This document shows, piece after piece, positions 44,627 to 53,988 of a DNA stretch of 64,000 nucleotides (the first letter of the stretch is position 1; each line of letters starts with the position of its first letter). A program made the translations under genes and the position numbers. The notes under the pieces were generated by a model. The model made no database searches. It saw only the letters and a program-made list of their open reading frames with translations, and had not been told where the DNA came from. Source of the DNA: Bdellovibrionales bacterium (GTDB taxonomy: Bacteria; Bdellovibrionota; Bdellovibrionia; Bdellovibrionales; UBA1609); NCBI GenBank assembly GCA_016716765.1, contig JADJVA010000020.1, positions 620,001 to 684,000 of the forward strand, written 5' to 3'.

Positions 44627-45193
44627 TCAGACAGTCCTGACTTTGCAGGTCGCCTCAGTCACACTATGGACTTCCTCAACGACTCTATCCAACAGCATGC
44701 GAGAAAACTCCTCGGGGTTTATTCCGAGATCAGTCAACGACAAGGTAGGAACAGGGGTTCCCTCGTTGCTGACGTTGAGTGCAAAATGAATTAAAGCTGA
44801 CCTCAGACTCAAAGTAGCTACACTAATGCTCAGTTTTCTTTCTCCACAAAACAGATCATCTCCAGCCCGAAAAATCTGCAGAGCGAGAGCGCTCTCTTTT
44901 GCTAAATCTCGAATCAGCTCAAGCGCTATAGCTGTTATGAGTCTTTGCAAACTAACCGCAGCAAACAAACTGCAATCGAATTTCTCGACGATAAAATGGA
45001 CCATATCCGATCCCGCAATGGGACTCCGAGCCCGAAGGTCTTCACCATCAACCATGTTCACCCAGTCTATCTGGCAAGGTCCTCGCCAGGAGACAATGGA
45101 GTCGCCCAATATTCCTTCACTCAAATAGGCAAACAAGGGTCGAAGTTGGGTGCCATCGTATGGAAATATTTTGGTGATCCAAAGGCTCTTCAT
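44627..45193 (-). CDS. DUF366-family protein next to queC
   Basis: 188 residues that match the DUF366 pattern: IFPYDGTQLRPLFAYL, GDSIVSWRGPCQIDWVNMVD, the acidic DLRARSPI, MVHFIVEKFD, the RAGDDLFCGERKLSISVAT segment and KVRTV at the end. The function of DUF366 is not established, although its genes are often close to queuosine genes. Here it starts one base after the queC stop, so the two are translated together. The number of conserved Asp, His and Glu residues suggests a metal-using enzyme. I see nothing that fixes the reaction. Confidence 0.82.
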   Translation of the reverse strand: MKSLWITKIFPYDGTQLRPLFAYLSEGILGDSIVSWRGPCQIDWVNMVDGEDLRARSPIAGSDMVHFIVEKFDCSLFAAVSLQRLITAIALELIRDLAKESALALQIFRAGDDLFCGERKLSISVATLSLRSALIHFALNVSNEGTPVPTLSLTDLGINPEEFSRMLLDRVVEEVHSVTEATCKVRTV

Positions 45194-45194
45194 C

Positions 45195-45851
45195 TTATCC
45201 CTCCTTCAGAGCTCGCAGAAAACGCAGACAAGACTCACACTTCCCACACCACTCTTCTCCAGCATGATAGCAAGGCCAAATATCCTCGAAAGGAACCCCC
45301 AGCTCTCTCCCCTTGCGAACGATCATTGGCTTCGTCAAATGAGTTGTGTAACAGCGAACCTCGACTCGAGAAGCCGTGGAGAATCTTAAGCTTTGATTGA
45401 GCACCTCAATAAAGTCTTCGGAATTATCTGGAAATGTTGATGCTTCTTCAGCATTAAAACCGGGCACAATATAATCGGCACCCAAACCCTCAGCATAGCC
45501 GGCCGCAATATTTAAAAAAATTCCATTTCGGTTTGGTATCCAAACTTTTTCCGCTGTAGCCCTTGATTGCCCCAATGAATTGATATCAACTTCGCCTGAC
45601 TCTGGCACAGGCTCATTTCGATTTATCAAAGAGGTCGTAGTAAAATCAATAAACCAAGGCAAATTTACAACCTGATGTTTTAGAGAGAGAAGCCCACAGA
45701 GCGACTTGGCCTTTTGAACCTCTCGAACAGCAGCTCGTTGTCCATAGTCAAACGTCAAAGCCAGAATAACTTCAGTATCGCGATGAGCTTGGAATAGATT
45801 GACCGCCGAATCCAAGCCTGCGGACAATAGAACGATAGATCTCTTTCTCAC
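45195..45851 (-). CDS. queC: 7-cyano-7-deazaguanine synthase
   Basis: Converts 7-carboxy-7-deazaguanine to preQ0 with ATP and ammonia, in queuosine synthesis. The PP-loop reads VLLSAGLDSA (usual form SGGLDS), and the zinc-binding cysteines are in WCGKCESCLR at the C-terminus. VWIPNRNGIFLNIAAGYAEG and the FNAEEASTFPDNS segment are also family marks. The 218-aa length is normal. The start codon is GTG. The gene precedes DUF366 and follows a small Lys-rich protein by 18 bases. queA and tgt lie 7 kb away on the same strand; queD, queE and queF are not in this window. Confidence 0.95.
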   Translation of the reverse strand: MRKRSIVLLSAGLDSAVNLFQAHRDTEVILALTFDYGQRAAVREVQKAKSLCGLLSLKHQVVNLPWFIDFTTTSLINRNEPVPESGEVDINSLGQSRATAEKVWIPNRNGIFLNIAAGYAEGLGADYIVPGFNAEEASTFPDNSEDFIEVLNQSLRFSTASRVEVRCYTTHLTKPMIVRKGRELGVPFEDIWPCYHAGEEWCGKCESCLRFLRALKEG

Positions 45852-45869
45852 AGAAAAAAGTCCAATCTT

Positions 45870-46328
45870 TTACTTCTTAACTGATTTTGATTTCTTCTTA
45901 ACTCCAGTCGCATTACTCTTTTTCGATTCTCCCTTAGATTTTATCACGGGTTTATTTGAGGCACTTGAGCGATCCTCAAATTTCTCTGACGTCTGAGCCA
46001 ACTTCTGTTTTTCTTCTGAGCTCCCGACCTTAGAAACCTTTAGTTCCTGTGCCGTTTCCTCTTTTTGTCTCTCTTCCTGATCACTCTTCGTTGGCGTCAC
46101 AAGGGATTCACGAATTGATATGGCCCTCTTCAGAACTTTTTCTGCCAACTGATAAACCACATCTCCGTCGGCTTCCCAACGTTTCTGTTTTTCTGCCAGA
46201 AGACTCTTTATTTTCTCGAAACGCAATGAAGTCAAATCGAGAATTTTTCGGTCCAACTCCTTTTTCGCCCTATTTGCCACATCCCTGGCCTGAGCTGCTC
46301 GCTCCGAAAGTTTTTGCTTTAATTCCAC
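45870..46328 (-). CDS. Lys-rich hypothetical protein with helical N-terminus
   Basis: 152 residues. The first 70 form a strongly amphipathic, charged helix (LSERAAQARDVANRAKKELD, then FEKIKSLLAEKQKRW), probably a coiled coil. The last 50 are low in complexity and very basic (SKGESKKSNATGVKKKSKSV), similar in composition to histone-H1-like or nucleic-acid-binding tails. There is no signal peptide. It starts with GTG and lies 18 bases upstream of queC, so may share its transcript. No family recognised. Confidence 0.6.
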   Translation of the reverse strand: MELKQKLSERAAQARDVANRAKKELDRKILDLTSLRFEKIKSLLAEKQKRWEADGDVVYQLAEKVLKRAISIRESLVTPTKSDQEERQKEETAQELKVSKVGSSEEKQKLAQTSEKFEDRSSASNKPVIKSKGESKKSNATGVKKKSKSVKK

Positions 46329-46443
46329 GATACCACACCCCCCCTATTTTAAGATCATTCTCAGAGCTAGCATAGATACCAAAAGGCCTCAAGTAGATTG
46401 CGCCTGCAATGAACATCGTCAATTGATTCACTCAAAAAATCGC

Positions 46444-48171
46444 TTATAGAATGACGAGCTTCAAGTCCTTCACCAAAAGCTGAATGCTCTTTTTGCCGGC
46501 GAAGAAATTCCATTGTGGCTCTCCGAGAATATCTACCGTTCTTCCGATTGGACCCGCCGATTGAAAAAAATCATGTTGAGGTGGTGGAGAAAACCAAAGA
46601 ATGTCAATTCGATAACTTGACTTTGGATCTCTCACTTCGATTTTTAAATGACCTCCACGAAGCTCGCGTACAGCCACTATTTCTAGTTTATTGATCCTTA
46701 CCACTATTGGCTCCCATCCTGTCCCAAATGGCTCCAAGTGAGCAAACCATGTCATAAACATCGCATTAACTTCATCAAGCTCGCAAACAACATCATAAGA
46801 AACAGATGGCTTCTTAATTCTCTCGGTTTTTGACAAAGAAAAAAATTCTCCCAACCTGGCATCCAGATCCTCAACATTCTTTACTTCTACCTCAAATCCT
46901 GCTGCTGGAGAGTGTCCTCCGAATTTTCTCAGACTGCTCGCTGAAAATTCCAAGGCCTTTAGCACACTGGTCGCCCCCGCAAAAGGAGAGCGAGCACTGC
47001 CAGTTACGGTCCCTCTTTCGGGATGGACAGATCCGACAAAGGCGGGGACCTGAAATGTCTGCGCCAGCTTCGTTGCGATCAAACCAATGACACCTTGATG
47101 AAAGCGCTCAGACCAAACCCAAATATATCCCTGCTGATTTCTATCATTTGCTTGAAGAGCCGCCTCCTCTTGAGCCTCGGCCTGTACCTTGAGTCTCAGT
47201 TCATTGTTCGCCATCACTTTACCGACAAGTTCGGTGGCTTCCTTTTTAGAGTTCGCCAAATAAAGATCCAGCGGTAGAATCCCCATTTCCATACGAGACA
47301 GAGCGTTTAATTTTGGAGCAAATCGAATCGCCACCTCTTGCGATCCGAGAGCGCGCCCTCCCAAACCAAGCTCGTCAAGCAGAGCCTGCAAACCAGGTCT
47401 CTCTGTTCGTGCTAACTCGATCAATCCATGCCTCACCAAAACGCGATTCTCACCAACAAGCGGAACCAAATCCGTGAGGGTCCCAATCGCAAAGCAGTCT
47501 AACAATTTCTTCGGATCAAAATCGGTCTGCAGCCAATTCCTCTGGCGAAAAGAACTGCGAAGTGCAAGAACCAAATAGAACGCAACTCCAGTTCCACAAA
47601 GATGGCTTAACCCTGACTGACAGGTTCCCTTGTTAGGATTAAGAATTGCAACTGCCAATGGGAGATCACCATGCGGCAAATGATGATCTGTAATAATTAC
47701 ATCAACGCCCAATTCGTTGGCTCTCTTAACGGCCTCATGAGCCGTAATACCTACGTCTACCGTGACCACAAGTGAAACACCCTGCCGAGAAAACTCTTCT
47801 ATCGCGTGCGCATGAAGACCATAGCCTTCGGTGAGCCGTTTTGGCTGATACCCTTTCACGTGTTCATAACCAAGCCATTCAAGCCCCTTAAGAAGGAGCG
47901 CCAAACCAGAGGTTCCGTCTAAATCAAAATCACCATAAACACAGACCTTCTCCTTTTTCGAATAAGCCTGCATAAGACGTGAGACAGCTGTTTGCATGCC
48001 ATCTATAACGGCGGGGTCACTCAGGTTTCTGAGAGCGGGAGACAAAAAAGAATCTATGACTTCTTCAGAATGAAGGCCACGTGCGTTCAAAATTCGCCAG
48101 AGGAGACCCGGAATCCTAGACAGACCCGAAGACCGAAATTCAGAGTTTTCACGGGCCTGCCAGTCTACCAC
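46444..48171 (-). CDS. recJ: Single-stranded-DNA-specific exonuclease RecJ
   Basis: Degrades single-stranded DNA in the 5'-3' direction in recombination and mismatch repair. It is a DHH phosphoesterase: motif I reads VCVYGDFDLDGTSG (usual form YGDYDVDG), motif III is TDHHLP, and the DHHA1 domain has KFGGHSPAAGFEV. The C-terminal OB-like domain is recognisable as ILWFSPPP and EPQWN. The 575 aa are normal, and start is GTG. It follows secF by 27 bases at the end of the queA-tgt-yajC-secD-secF run. Confidence 0.96.
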   Translation of the reverse strand: MVDWQARENSEFRSSGLSRIPGLLWRILNARGLHSEEVIDSFLSPALRNLSDPAVIDGMQTAVSRLMQAYSKKEKVCVYGDFDLDGTSGLALLLKGLEWLGYEHVKGYQPKRLTEGYGLHAHAIEEFSRQGVSLVVTVDVGITAHEAVKRANELGVDVIITDHHLPHGDLPLAVAILNPNKGTCQSGLSHLCGTGVAFYLVLALRSSFRQRNWLQTDFDPKKLLDCFAIGTLTDLVPLVGENRVLVRHGLIELARTERPGLQALLDELGLGGRALGSQEVAIRFAPKLNALSRMEMGILPLDLYLANSKKEATELVGKVMANNELRLKVQAEAQEEAALQANDRNQQGYIWVWSERFHQGVIGLIATKLAQTFQVPAFVGSVHPERGTVTGSARSPFAGATSVLKALEFSASSLRKFGGHSPAAGFEVEVKNVEDLDARLGEFFSLSKTERIKKPSVSYDVVCELDEVNAMFMTWFAHLEPFGTGWEPIVVRINKLEIVAVRELRGGHLKIEVRDPKSSYRIDILWFSPPPQHDFFQSAGPIGRTVDILGEPQWNFFAGKKSIQLLVKDLKLVIL

Positions 48172-48198
48172 TCTACCGAACTCACAACACTTCCAAGA

Positions 48199-49182
48199 TC
48201 AGACGACCGATGGTTTACGAGTGATATTATCAAGCAAAATAACGAGGGGGCTTGCAACATAAATAGTAGAGTAAGTGCCTATCAAAATACCCAACCCCAT
48301 GGTGAACGCAAAATCTCTGATCACTCCACCTGCAAATAAATACAGAGCAATGACAGAAATAAGAGTCGCACCTGAAGTCAGAATTGTTCGAGACAAAGTA
48401 TCGTTGATCGACCGATTTACCAACCAAGTAAATTTTTCCTCTCGAAAGAGGGGCTCATTCTCGCGTATTCTATCAAAAATAATAATTGTGTCGTTCAAGG
48501 AATATCCAATGACTGTCAAAACGGCAGCCATCGTCTGGATATTTACTTCGCGACCAAACAATGCGAACACCCCTAAAACTATAATTGCATCATGGAAAAG
48601 ACAGAACACAGCTCCCGGCGCAAACTTATAATCAAAACGGAGACCGACATAAATCAAAATGGCCAAGAGACTATAAAACCCCGCAAGCAGCCCGTTCCTT
48701 TTCAATTCCGAACCAGCCTGAGGTCCCACCGAATCCACACGACGAATCGACGCTCCCTCACCAGAAAAACTTGCCGTTAAGCCTGTTGTTAGCTTGGAAT
48801 TCAGGGCTTGCAGCATATCATTTGTCTCTTTTTCTGTTTTTCCTGCCACAGACTCCAGACGAATCAGGTATTCATTTCTATCATCAGTCCCACCAAAAGA
48901 CTGAACTGAAGCCGAACCGTAGCCCATTTGCTTCATAAACTCGCGAACTTTTCCTATTTCTACCTTCTGGTTAAATAAGACCTGGACCTCGGTTCCACCA
49001 GCATAATCAATTCCATAGTTGAATCCTTTTATAAGGATCATGGCCAAGGACCCGATGACCAATAAAATAGAGACAACCGCAAAAATATTTCCTAAGCCCA
49101 AAAAATCAATTTTCCCCGGGTGATGATGACTTTTCGAAGGCCCTGCCTTGGAGCTATTCACATTTGCGTCTCGTCTTCCCAT
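48199..49182 (-). CDS. secF: Protein translocase subunit SecF
   Basis: Works with SecD in the inner membrane to pull exported proteins through SecYEG using the proton gradient. The N-terminal membrane helix is followed by NYGIDYAGGTEVQVLFNQ, a small periplasmic domain, then five helices with SLNDTIIIFDRIRENEP and the Asn/Arg region NRSINDTLSRTILTS. The 327-aa length fits. It is preceded by secD by ten bases. A 40-residue cytoplasmic N-terminus with several His and Lys is slightly longer than in E. coli. Confidence 0.97.
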   Translation of the reverse strand: MGRRDANVNSSKAGPSKSHHHPGKIDFLGLGNIFAVVSILLVIGSLAMILIKGFNYGIDYAGGTEVQVLFNQKVEIGKVREFMKQMGYGSASVQSFGGTDDRNEYLIRLESVAGKTEKETNDMLQALNSKLTTGLTASFSGEGASIRRVDSVGPQAGSELKRNGLLAGFYSLLAILIYVGLRFDYKFAPGAVFCLFHDAIIVLGVFALFGREVNIQTMAAVLTVIGYSLNDTIIIFDRIRENEPLFREEKFTWLVNRSINDTLSRTILTSGATLISVIALYLFAGGVIRDFAFTMGLGILIGTYSTIYVASPLVILLDNITRKPSVV

Positions 49183-49192
49183 CTTCTTCTCC

Positions 49193-50899
49193 TTAAACAG
49201 CGGCGATGTTTTTAATCTTAAACCACTTGGTCAGAATCTCAATCAAAACTCTGCTAACAAATACGGCCGTGAACATGGAAGTCACGATTCCAATTGTCAA
49301 GCTGACTGCAAAGCCGCGCACTGGCCCCGTGCCGTAGTACATAAGGATCAGGCTTGTTGCAACAGTCGTGATATTTGCATCAAAGATTGAACTAAATGCA
49401 TTCGAAAAGCCATCCTTTATCGCAGCGGATGTCCCGGTTCCCTTACGCAGCTCTTCCTTGATCCGCTCAAATATAATGATATTGGCATCTACCGCCATCC
49501 CCACTGTCAGAGCTATAGCCGCCACGCCAGGCAGGGTTAAGGTTGCTCCCAATGAAGTCAGAATTGCCAAAAGAAACAGCACATTCAAACTGAGAGCAAT
49601 ATCGGCAACAATACCCAATGTGCGATAATAGAGGGCCATAAATAGAAAAATCAAAGCGACCCCAATAAGGGTTGCCTTTTTTCCGGCCGCAATACTATCC
49701 GCCCCAAGGTTAGGTCCCACAGTCCTTTCCTCAAGCTGCTCCAAATTTGCCGGAAGAGCTCCAGCGCGAAGTGCAGTCGCAATAAAATTGGCTTCATTTA
49801 CTGTTTTTTGATAGTCTCTGCCTCCACCCAAAGTGATCCGTGCTGAGGAAGAGGCAATCTTTCCTTGAATGACTGGAGCACTCTGAACAATTTCGTCAAG
49901 AACGATCGCCATTTGTTTGCCAACATTTTTCTCCGTGATCTCACCAAATCTGCGTCTGCCGTCAGGACTAAAGGAAAAGACAACTTCTGGCTCGCCATAC
50001 TCACCGGGATGAACGCTCGCATCCTCAAGCTGATCTCCCGTCAGATCTGTGTCACTCATAACCAAATAAGGAATTTTTCCGGCCTCAAGAGTTGCTGCTT
50101 CTTCAGGTTTTTGAAAAACAACAAGGGAATTTTCCGGAATTTTTCCCTTAAGATCCTCATTCAACCTTTTCACATAGGCCGAGTAACGCAATCCGTCTTT
50201 ACCGAGGGCATAATTGCCAGCCTTCTCAGCGGAATCAATAAACTCAGCCAATTTGGCCTGCTCAACGTCTCTGGAAACAATTCGAAAATCCAAGCGAGCG
50301 GTACGATTAATTAACTCTTTCGCTCTGACCGCATCTTGAATCCCAGGGAGCTGGACTAAAATACGCTCGCTCCCTTGTGCCGATATGCTCGGTTCCGCCA
50401 CTCCAAACTCATCGATTCGATTTCGAATCACTTCGATAGCCTGATTGATAACCTGCTGCTTTTGATCTCGGATAACGTTATCAAAATATCTCAGACTCAC
50501 TCTATTTCCTGCCGTCTCCAAAATCTGAATTGTGGCTGGGTAGGTATCAGTGATATAGCTTTTCAAGCTCTTCACGTCGACGTCTGATTTGAGAACGATG
50601 TCCAGTATCGTTTTGTCTTCGTTCTGAGGAGAAATGCTCTCAACCCCCACATTTCTATTTTTAAGTTCATCTCTGAGGCTTCTGGACAACCTCACCGTTT
50701 TCTCAACGATGATCCCATGGGTATCCACTCCCATGACAAGGTGCAAGCCACCTTGAATATCCAAACCGTAGACCATCTTCTTTTTCGAGAACCACCAATC
50801 ACCTTCTTTAAAATCGATGAAATTGGGGGCGATCCAAGCACCTGCTAGAAGTACAGCTGCGATGACAATGGCAAAACGCACTTTGATATTTTCAGTCAT
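49193..50899 (-). CDS. secD: Protein translocase subunit SecD
   Basis: Membrane partner of SecF. MVYGLDIQGGLHLVMGVD marks the start of the large periplasmic domain (residues about 45-380, including IRNRIDEFGVAEPSISAQG and RILVQLPGI). The membrane domain follows with the conserved VGMAVDANIIIFERIKEELR, which carries the proton-coupling Asp. The 568-aa length is normal. It overlaps yajC by four bases (ATGA), indicating coupled translation. Confidence 0.97.
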   Translation of the reverse strand: MTENIKVRFAIVIAAVLLAGAWIAPNFIDFKEGDWWFSKKKMVYGLDIQGGLHLVMGVDTHGIIVEKTVRLSRSLRDELKNRNVGVESISPQNEDKTILDIVLKSDVDVKSLKSYITDTYPATIQILETAGNRVSLRYFDNVIRDQKQQVINQAIEVIRNRIDEFGVAEPSISAQGSERILVQLPGIQDAVRAKELINRTARLDFRIVSRDVEQAKLAEFIDSAEKAGNYALGKDGLRYSAYVKRLNEDLKGKIPENSLVVFQKPEEAATLEAGKIPYLVMSDTDLTGDQLEDASVHPGEYGEPEVVFSFSPDGRRRFGEITEKNVGKQMAIVLDEIVQSAPVIQGKIASSSARITLGGGRDYQKTVNEANFIATALRAGALPANLEQLEERTVGPNLGADSIAAGKKATLIGVALIFLFMALYYRTLGIVADIALSLNVLFLLAILTSLGATLTLPGVAAIALTVGMAVDANIIIFERIKEELRKGTGTSAAIKDGFSNAFSSIFDANITTVATSLILMYYGTGPVRGFAVSLTIGIVTSMFTAVFVSRVLIEILTKWFKIKNIAAV

Positions 50900-51222
50900 T
50901 TCTGTTCCTCGCTCGATGGCCCCGAAATCTGACTTTTCAAAATCCGGAGACGAACGCCATCGCTCACTTCAAGGGTGACAAATTTTTCAGTCAGACCCTC
51001 TATCGTTCCCAAGATTCCTCCGGAAGTCAAAACCGAATCGCCTCTCTTGAGGGAGGCCATAAACTCCTGCTGCTTTTTATGACGCTTCTGTTGGGGACGT
51101 ATGATAAGAAAAAAGAAAATCAAAAAAATGAATACAAATGGGATCATTTGCTCAAGAAAATTGGGAGCTGAGGCTCCGTTTGCTTGCTGAGCCCAAGCGA
51201 TCTGACTGAAAACATTGAACAT
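50896..51222 (-). CDS. yajC: Preprotein translocase accessory protein YajC
   Basis: Small inner-membrane protein associated with SecDF. One hydrophobic helix (IPFVFIFLIFFFLIIRPQQK) is followed by the conserved RPQQKRHKKQQEFMASLKRG and a small domain with LTSGGILGTIEGL. 108 residues are usual. Its position directly before secD is conserved in many bacteria. Confidence 0.95.
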   Translation of the reverse strand: MFNVFSQIAWAQQANGASAPNFLEQMIPFVFIFLIFFFLIIRPQQKRHKKQQEFMASLKRGDSVLTSGGILGTIEGLTEKFVTLEVSDGVRLRILKSQISGPSSEEQK

Positions 51223-51317
51223 GATTTACCTCCGAAACAATTCGGCCCACAAATGATCATCTGAAATGGAAAAAATCAATGAGGAAGTGTTCAAACTCAC
51301 TGAGAAAAAAGGCTTGC

Positions 51318-52445
51318 CTACTGATTTTCACCAACTTTAGCGAAACGCGTTAAACAAAAATCGCGGTATTCGGACCAACTGCCATCTTGAATGGCTCGTC
51401 GAGCTCTTGCCATAAGTTGAGAGTAGAAATGGAGGTTGTGTATGGTATTGAGTCGCGCAGAGACAATTTCACCGCTCATAAACATATGTCTGAGGAAGGC
51501 CCTCGAATAATTTTGACAAGTGTAGCAATCACATTCAGAGTCCAGGGGTGATGAATCTTCTTTGTATTGAGTTCTCTTAATATGGACCTTCCCAGACCAC
51601 GTAAATAAAGTTCCGTTTCGCGCTGTTCTCGTTGGCATCACGCAATCAAACATATCAATTCCCGAATCGACTGACAAAATCAGATCAAGTGGGGTCCCCA
51701 CACCCATCAGATAACGAGGTTTATGACGGGGCATGCGAGGTCCAATCACCTTTACAAGCTCATGCATCAAATGAATAGGCTCACCAACACTAAAGCCCCC
51801 CAACGCATACCCCGGAAGGTCGACACTTGTTATTTGATCGAGACTTTCCAGGCGGAGATTTAAATCCAAGCCTCCCTGAGCAATTCCGAACAACATGCTT
51901 TCTTGCCTCACCATGCTTGCCTTAGACCGAAGCAACCAACGGTAAGTTAAATCCATGGATTTTTTTAAACTCTCACTTGTGGCCGGATAGGCCGGGCACT
52001 CATCAAAAGCCATGATAATATCGGCACCCAGATCCATTTGGATCTCCATGCTTTTTTCAGGACTGATGAAATGCTTCGCTCCATCCAAATGGCTACGAAA
52101 CTCCACTCCCTCTTCTGAAATCTTGGCCAGCTGAGAGAGAGAGAAGACCTGAAATCCTCCACTATCGGTTAAGATAGGGCCATCCCATCCTGTAAATTGA
52201 TGTAGCCCGCCAAGTCGCTGAATCGTCTTTTCGCCGGGTCGAAGATGCAGGTGGTAGGTGTTTCCGAGAATGATCTGAGCGCCCAAGTCCTTGAGCTCAT
52301 GGGGGAGCATTCCCTTCACACTCCCTTTTGTTCCAACGGGCATAAAAACTGGGGTTTCGATGACTCCTCGTGCGGTCGTTAAAATTCCTGCGCGGGCTTC
52401 ACCATTTTGCTTCAAGAGTTTGAACGAATTGAAGGTCTCTCCCAT
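51318..52445 (-). CDS. tgt: Queuine tRNA-ribosyltransferase
   Basis: Replaces guanine 34 of tRNAs with GUN anticodons by preQ1. The catalytic aspartates are in ILTDSGGFQVFSL and in MFDCVMPTRTARNG; the zinc site is in CDCYTCQNYSRAFLRHMF. ILGNTYHLHLRPG and the AGILTTARGVIETPVFMPVGT segment are typical. The 375-aa length is normal. The start ATG at 52445 is inside the end of queA (34-base overlap), so both are translated from one RNA. It precedes yajC. Confidence 0.97.
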   Translation of the reverse strand: MGETFNSFKLLKQNGEARAGILTTARGVIETPVFMPVGTKGSVKGMLPHELKDLGAQIILGNTYHLHLRPGEKTIQRLGGLHQFTGWDGPILTDSGGFQVFSLSQLAKISEEGVEFRSHLDGAKHFISPEKSMEIQMDLGADIIMAFDECPAYPATSESLKKSMDLTYRWLLRSKASMVRQESMLFGIAQGGLDLNLRLESLDQITSVDLPGYALGGFSVGEPIHLMHELVKVIGPRMPRHKPRYLMGVGTPLDLILSVDSGIDMFDCVMPTRTARNGTLFTWSGKVHIKRTQYKEDSSPLDSECDCYTCQNYSRAFLRHMFMSGEIVSARLNTIHNLHFYSQLMARARRAIQDGSWSEYRDFCLTRFAKVGENQ

Positions 52446-53476
52446 ATGGTCAAATCTCCGTAGCTAAAAAGTCTAAATTGGTTATCAATCGCCCAACGAT
52501 AAGATTCCATCACCTTTTCCCGGCCCGCAAAGGCACAAACCAATGCTAACAAAGAGCTTTCGGGCTGATGAAAGTTCGTCATTAACACGTCTACGAGCCT
52601 AAATTCAAACCCTGGACGAATAAATAAATCCGTATCTCCGCATACCCCCCCCTCGAACGGAGAAAGTAATCCACTTGCCCAAGACTCGAGAGCACGCGCG
52701 ACTGTCGTACCCAAGGCAAAGACCCGCCCCCCACTTGATCGAGTCATTTCAATCAACTTGAGAGTCTCATGAGGAATAGCGCACCACTCCTTGTGCATGA
52801 TATGCTCAGACAAGTCTTTGACTTTGATTGGAAGAAACGTGCCCAATCCCACATGAAGAGTCGTCAACGCAATACCAACGCCTCGCTCACCCCAATATTT
52901 CAGATCCTCTTGAGAAAAATGAAGACTGGCGGTGGGTGCAGCTGTACTTCCCAAATTCCTCCACCATGCCGTTTGATAATTCTCCCGATCCTTCTCCCGA
53001 TTGTGCCTCTCGCCCCTCGCTCTTTGAATATAGGGAGGAAGAGCCAATTCTCCATATTGGTCAAAGTATTCGGGAGCCAGACTCTCTCCCTCGATTTTCA
53101 AAATTTGTGGAAGGCCTTTTCTGACAAGAGTCGCGATCCGCCCCCCCGGAAGCGCCAATTTCTTGCCGAGGGCCAAACCTCTCGCAGGAAACAAGACCTG
53201 CCATGTGTCTGGCGACTCTCGACAAACAAATAGAATCTCCCGATTTTCAGGGGTAAAAATTCGGCAAGGGATCACTCCCGTATCATTGAGAACAAGAAGG
53301 TCACCCGGTTCCAAAAGATCCCGTGCCTCGCTCAGGTTCAACTCTCTGGGATTTGGGATAAGTCCGAATTTCGGAGATTCATTCCTTGAGCCAACAAACA
53401 TGACTCGGGAAGACATTGCGCGCTCTATCGCAACCAATGAATCCGGATAAGTATAGCTAAAATCTGATATTTTCAA
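52412..53476 (-). CDS. queA: S-adenosylmethionine:tRNA ribosyltransferase-isomerase
   Basis: Transfers the ribosyl part of SAM to preQ1 in tRNA to form epoxyqueuosine. LLVLNDTGVIPCRIF, the VLFPARGLALGKKL region, GSTAAPTASLHFSQED and TTLHVGLGTFLPIKV are the family marks. With 354 residues it is complete. It is the first gene of the queA-tgt-yajC-secD-secF-recJ run; a 54-base gap separates it from tatA. Confidence 0.96.
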   Translation of the reverse strand: MKISDFSYTYPDSLVAIERAMSSRVMFVGSRNESPKFGLIPNPRELNLSEARDLLEPGDLLVLNDTGVIPCRIFTPENREILFVCRESPDTWQVLFPARGLALGKKLALPGGRIATLVRKGLPQILKIEGESLAPEYFDQYGELALPPYIQRARGERHNREKDRENYQTAWWRNLGSTAAPTASLHFSQEDLKYWGERGVGIALTTLHVGLGTFLPIKVKDLSEHIMHKEWCAIPHETLKLIEMTRSSGGRVFALGTTVARALESWASGLLSPFEGGVCGDTDLFIRPGFEFRLVDVLMTNFHQPESSLLALVCAFAGREKVMESYRWAIDNQFRLFSYGDLTIWERPSIRSNS

Positions 53477-53530
53477 TATATGAATGAATCTGGAAATTTT
53501 TCTCGTGGCCGTTTTCTTTCGGCCTCTTTT

Positions 53531-53791
53531 CTAGACTTCCTCTTTTTCGGACTTTTTAACTTCTGATTTGACATCTGACTTAGCCGCACTGTCTCCAGCC
53601 TGAAGTTTTTCAGCTTGAGTTCTAGAGGTGCTATCGTTTTCTATATTATCCATGCTCTCATCAAGTCCCTTTTTGAAACCTCGAATGGCTTGTCCCAAGG
53701 ACTTACCCAAATTTGGCAAACGACTAGGGCCAAAAACGACCAAGACAATAAGAATGATAATAACCCAGTGAAACAGTGACATTCCGCCCAT
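53531..53791 (-). CDS. tatA: Twin-arginine translocase subunit TatA
   Basis: Forms the translocation pore for folded proteins in the twin-arginine pathway. The N-terminal helix FHWVIIILIVLVVFGPSRLP, followed by NLGKSLGQAIRGFKKG, is the full TatA signature; the charged tail has the usual low complexity. 86 residues is normal. GAGGGAG lies nine bases before the ATG. No tatB or tatC is in the window. The 197-base gap before dedA contains no gene and probably its promoter. Confidence 0.95.
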   Translation of the reverse strand: MGGMSLFHWVIIILIVLVVFGPSRLPNLGKSLGQAIRGFKKGLDESMDNIENDSTSRTQAEKLQAGDSAAKSDVKSEVKKSEKEEV

Positions 53792-53988
53792 ACAAACGGT
53801 CTCCCTCTTATTCTCAAGTTAACTTGGCCACACCAAGTACGAACCTTTCATTCATATATCGATATATCGGAAAAACCAACTTGAAGCTATCCATATATCT
53901 TATATTATGGATCGGACGCAGATTCAATTCGAACAAAGACATAAAAAAGGCAATTCTACCACCAAATACACGTCGCCTACGATATCTC

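Noticed and set aside
47500..47800. Possible loss of a RecJ catalytic residue because motif I reads DFDLDG
   Set aside because: Both metal-binding Asp positions are kept; the changes are conservative.
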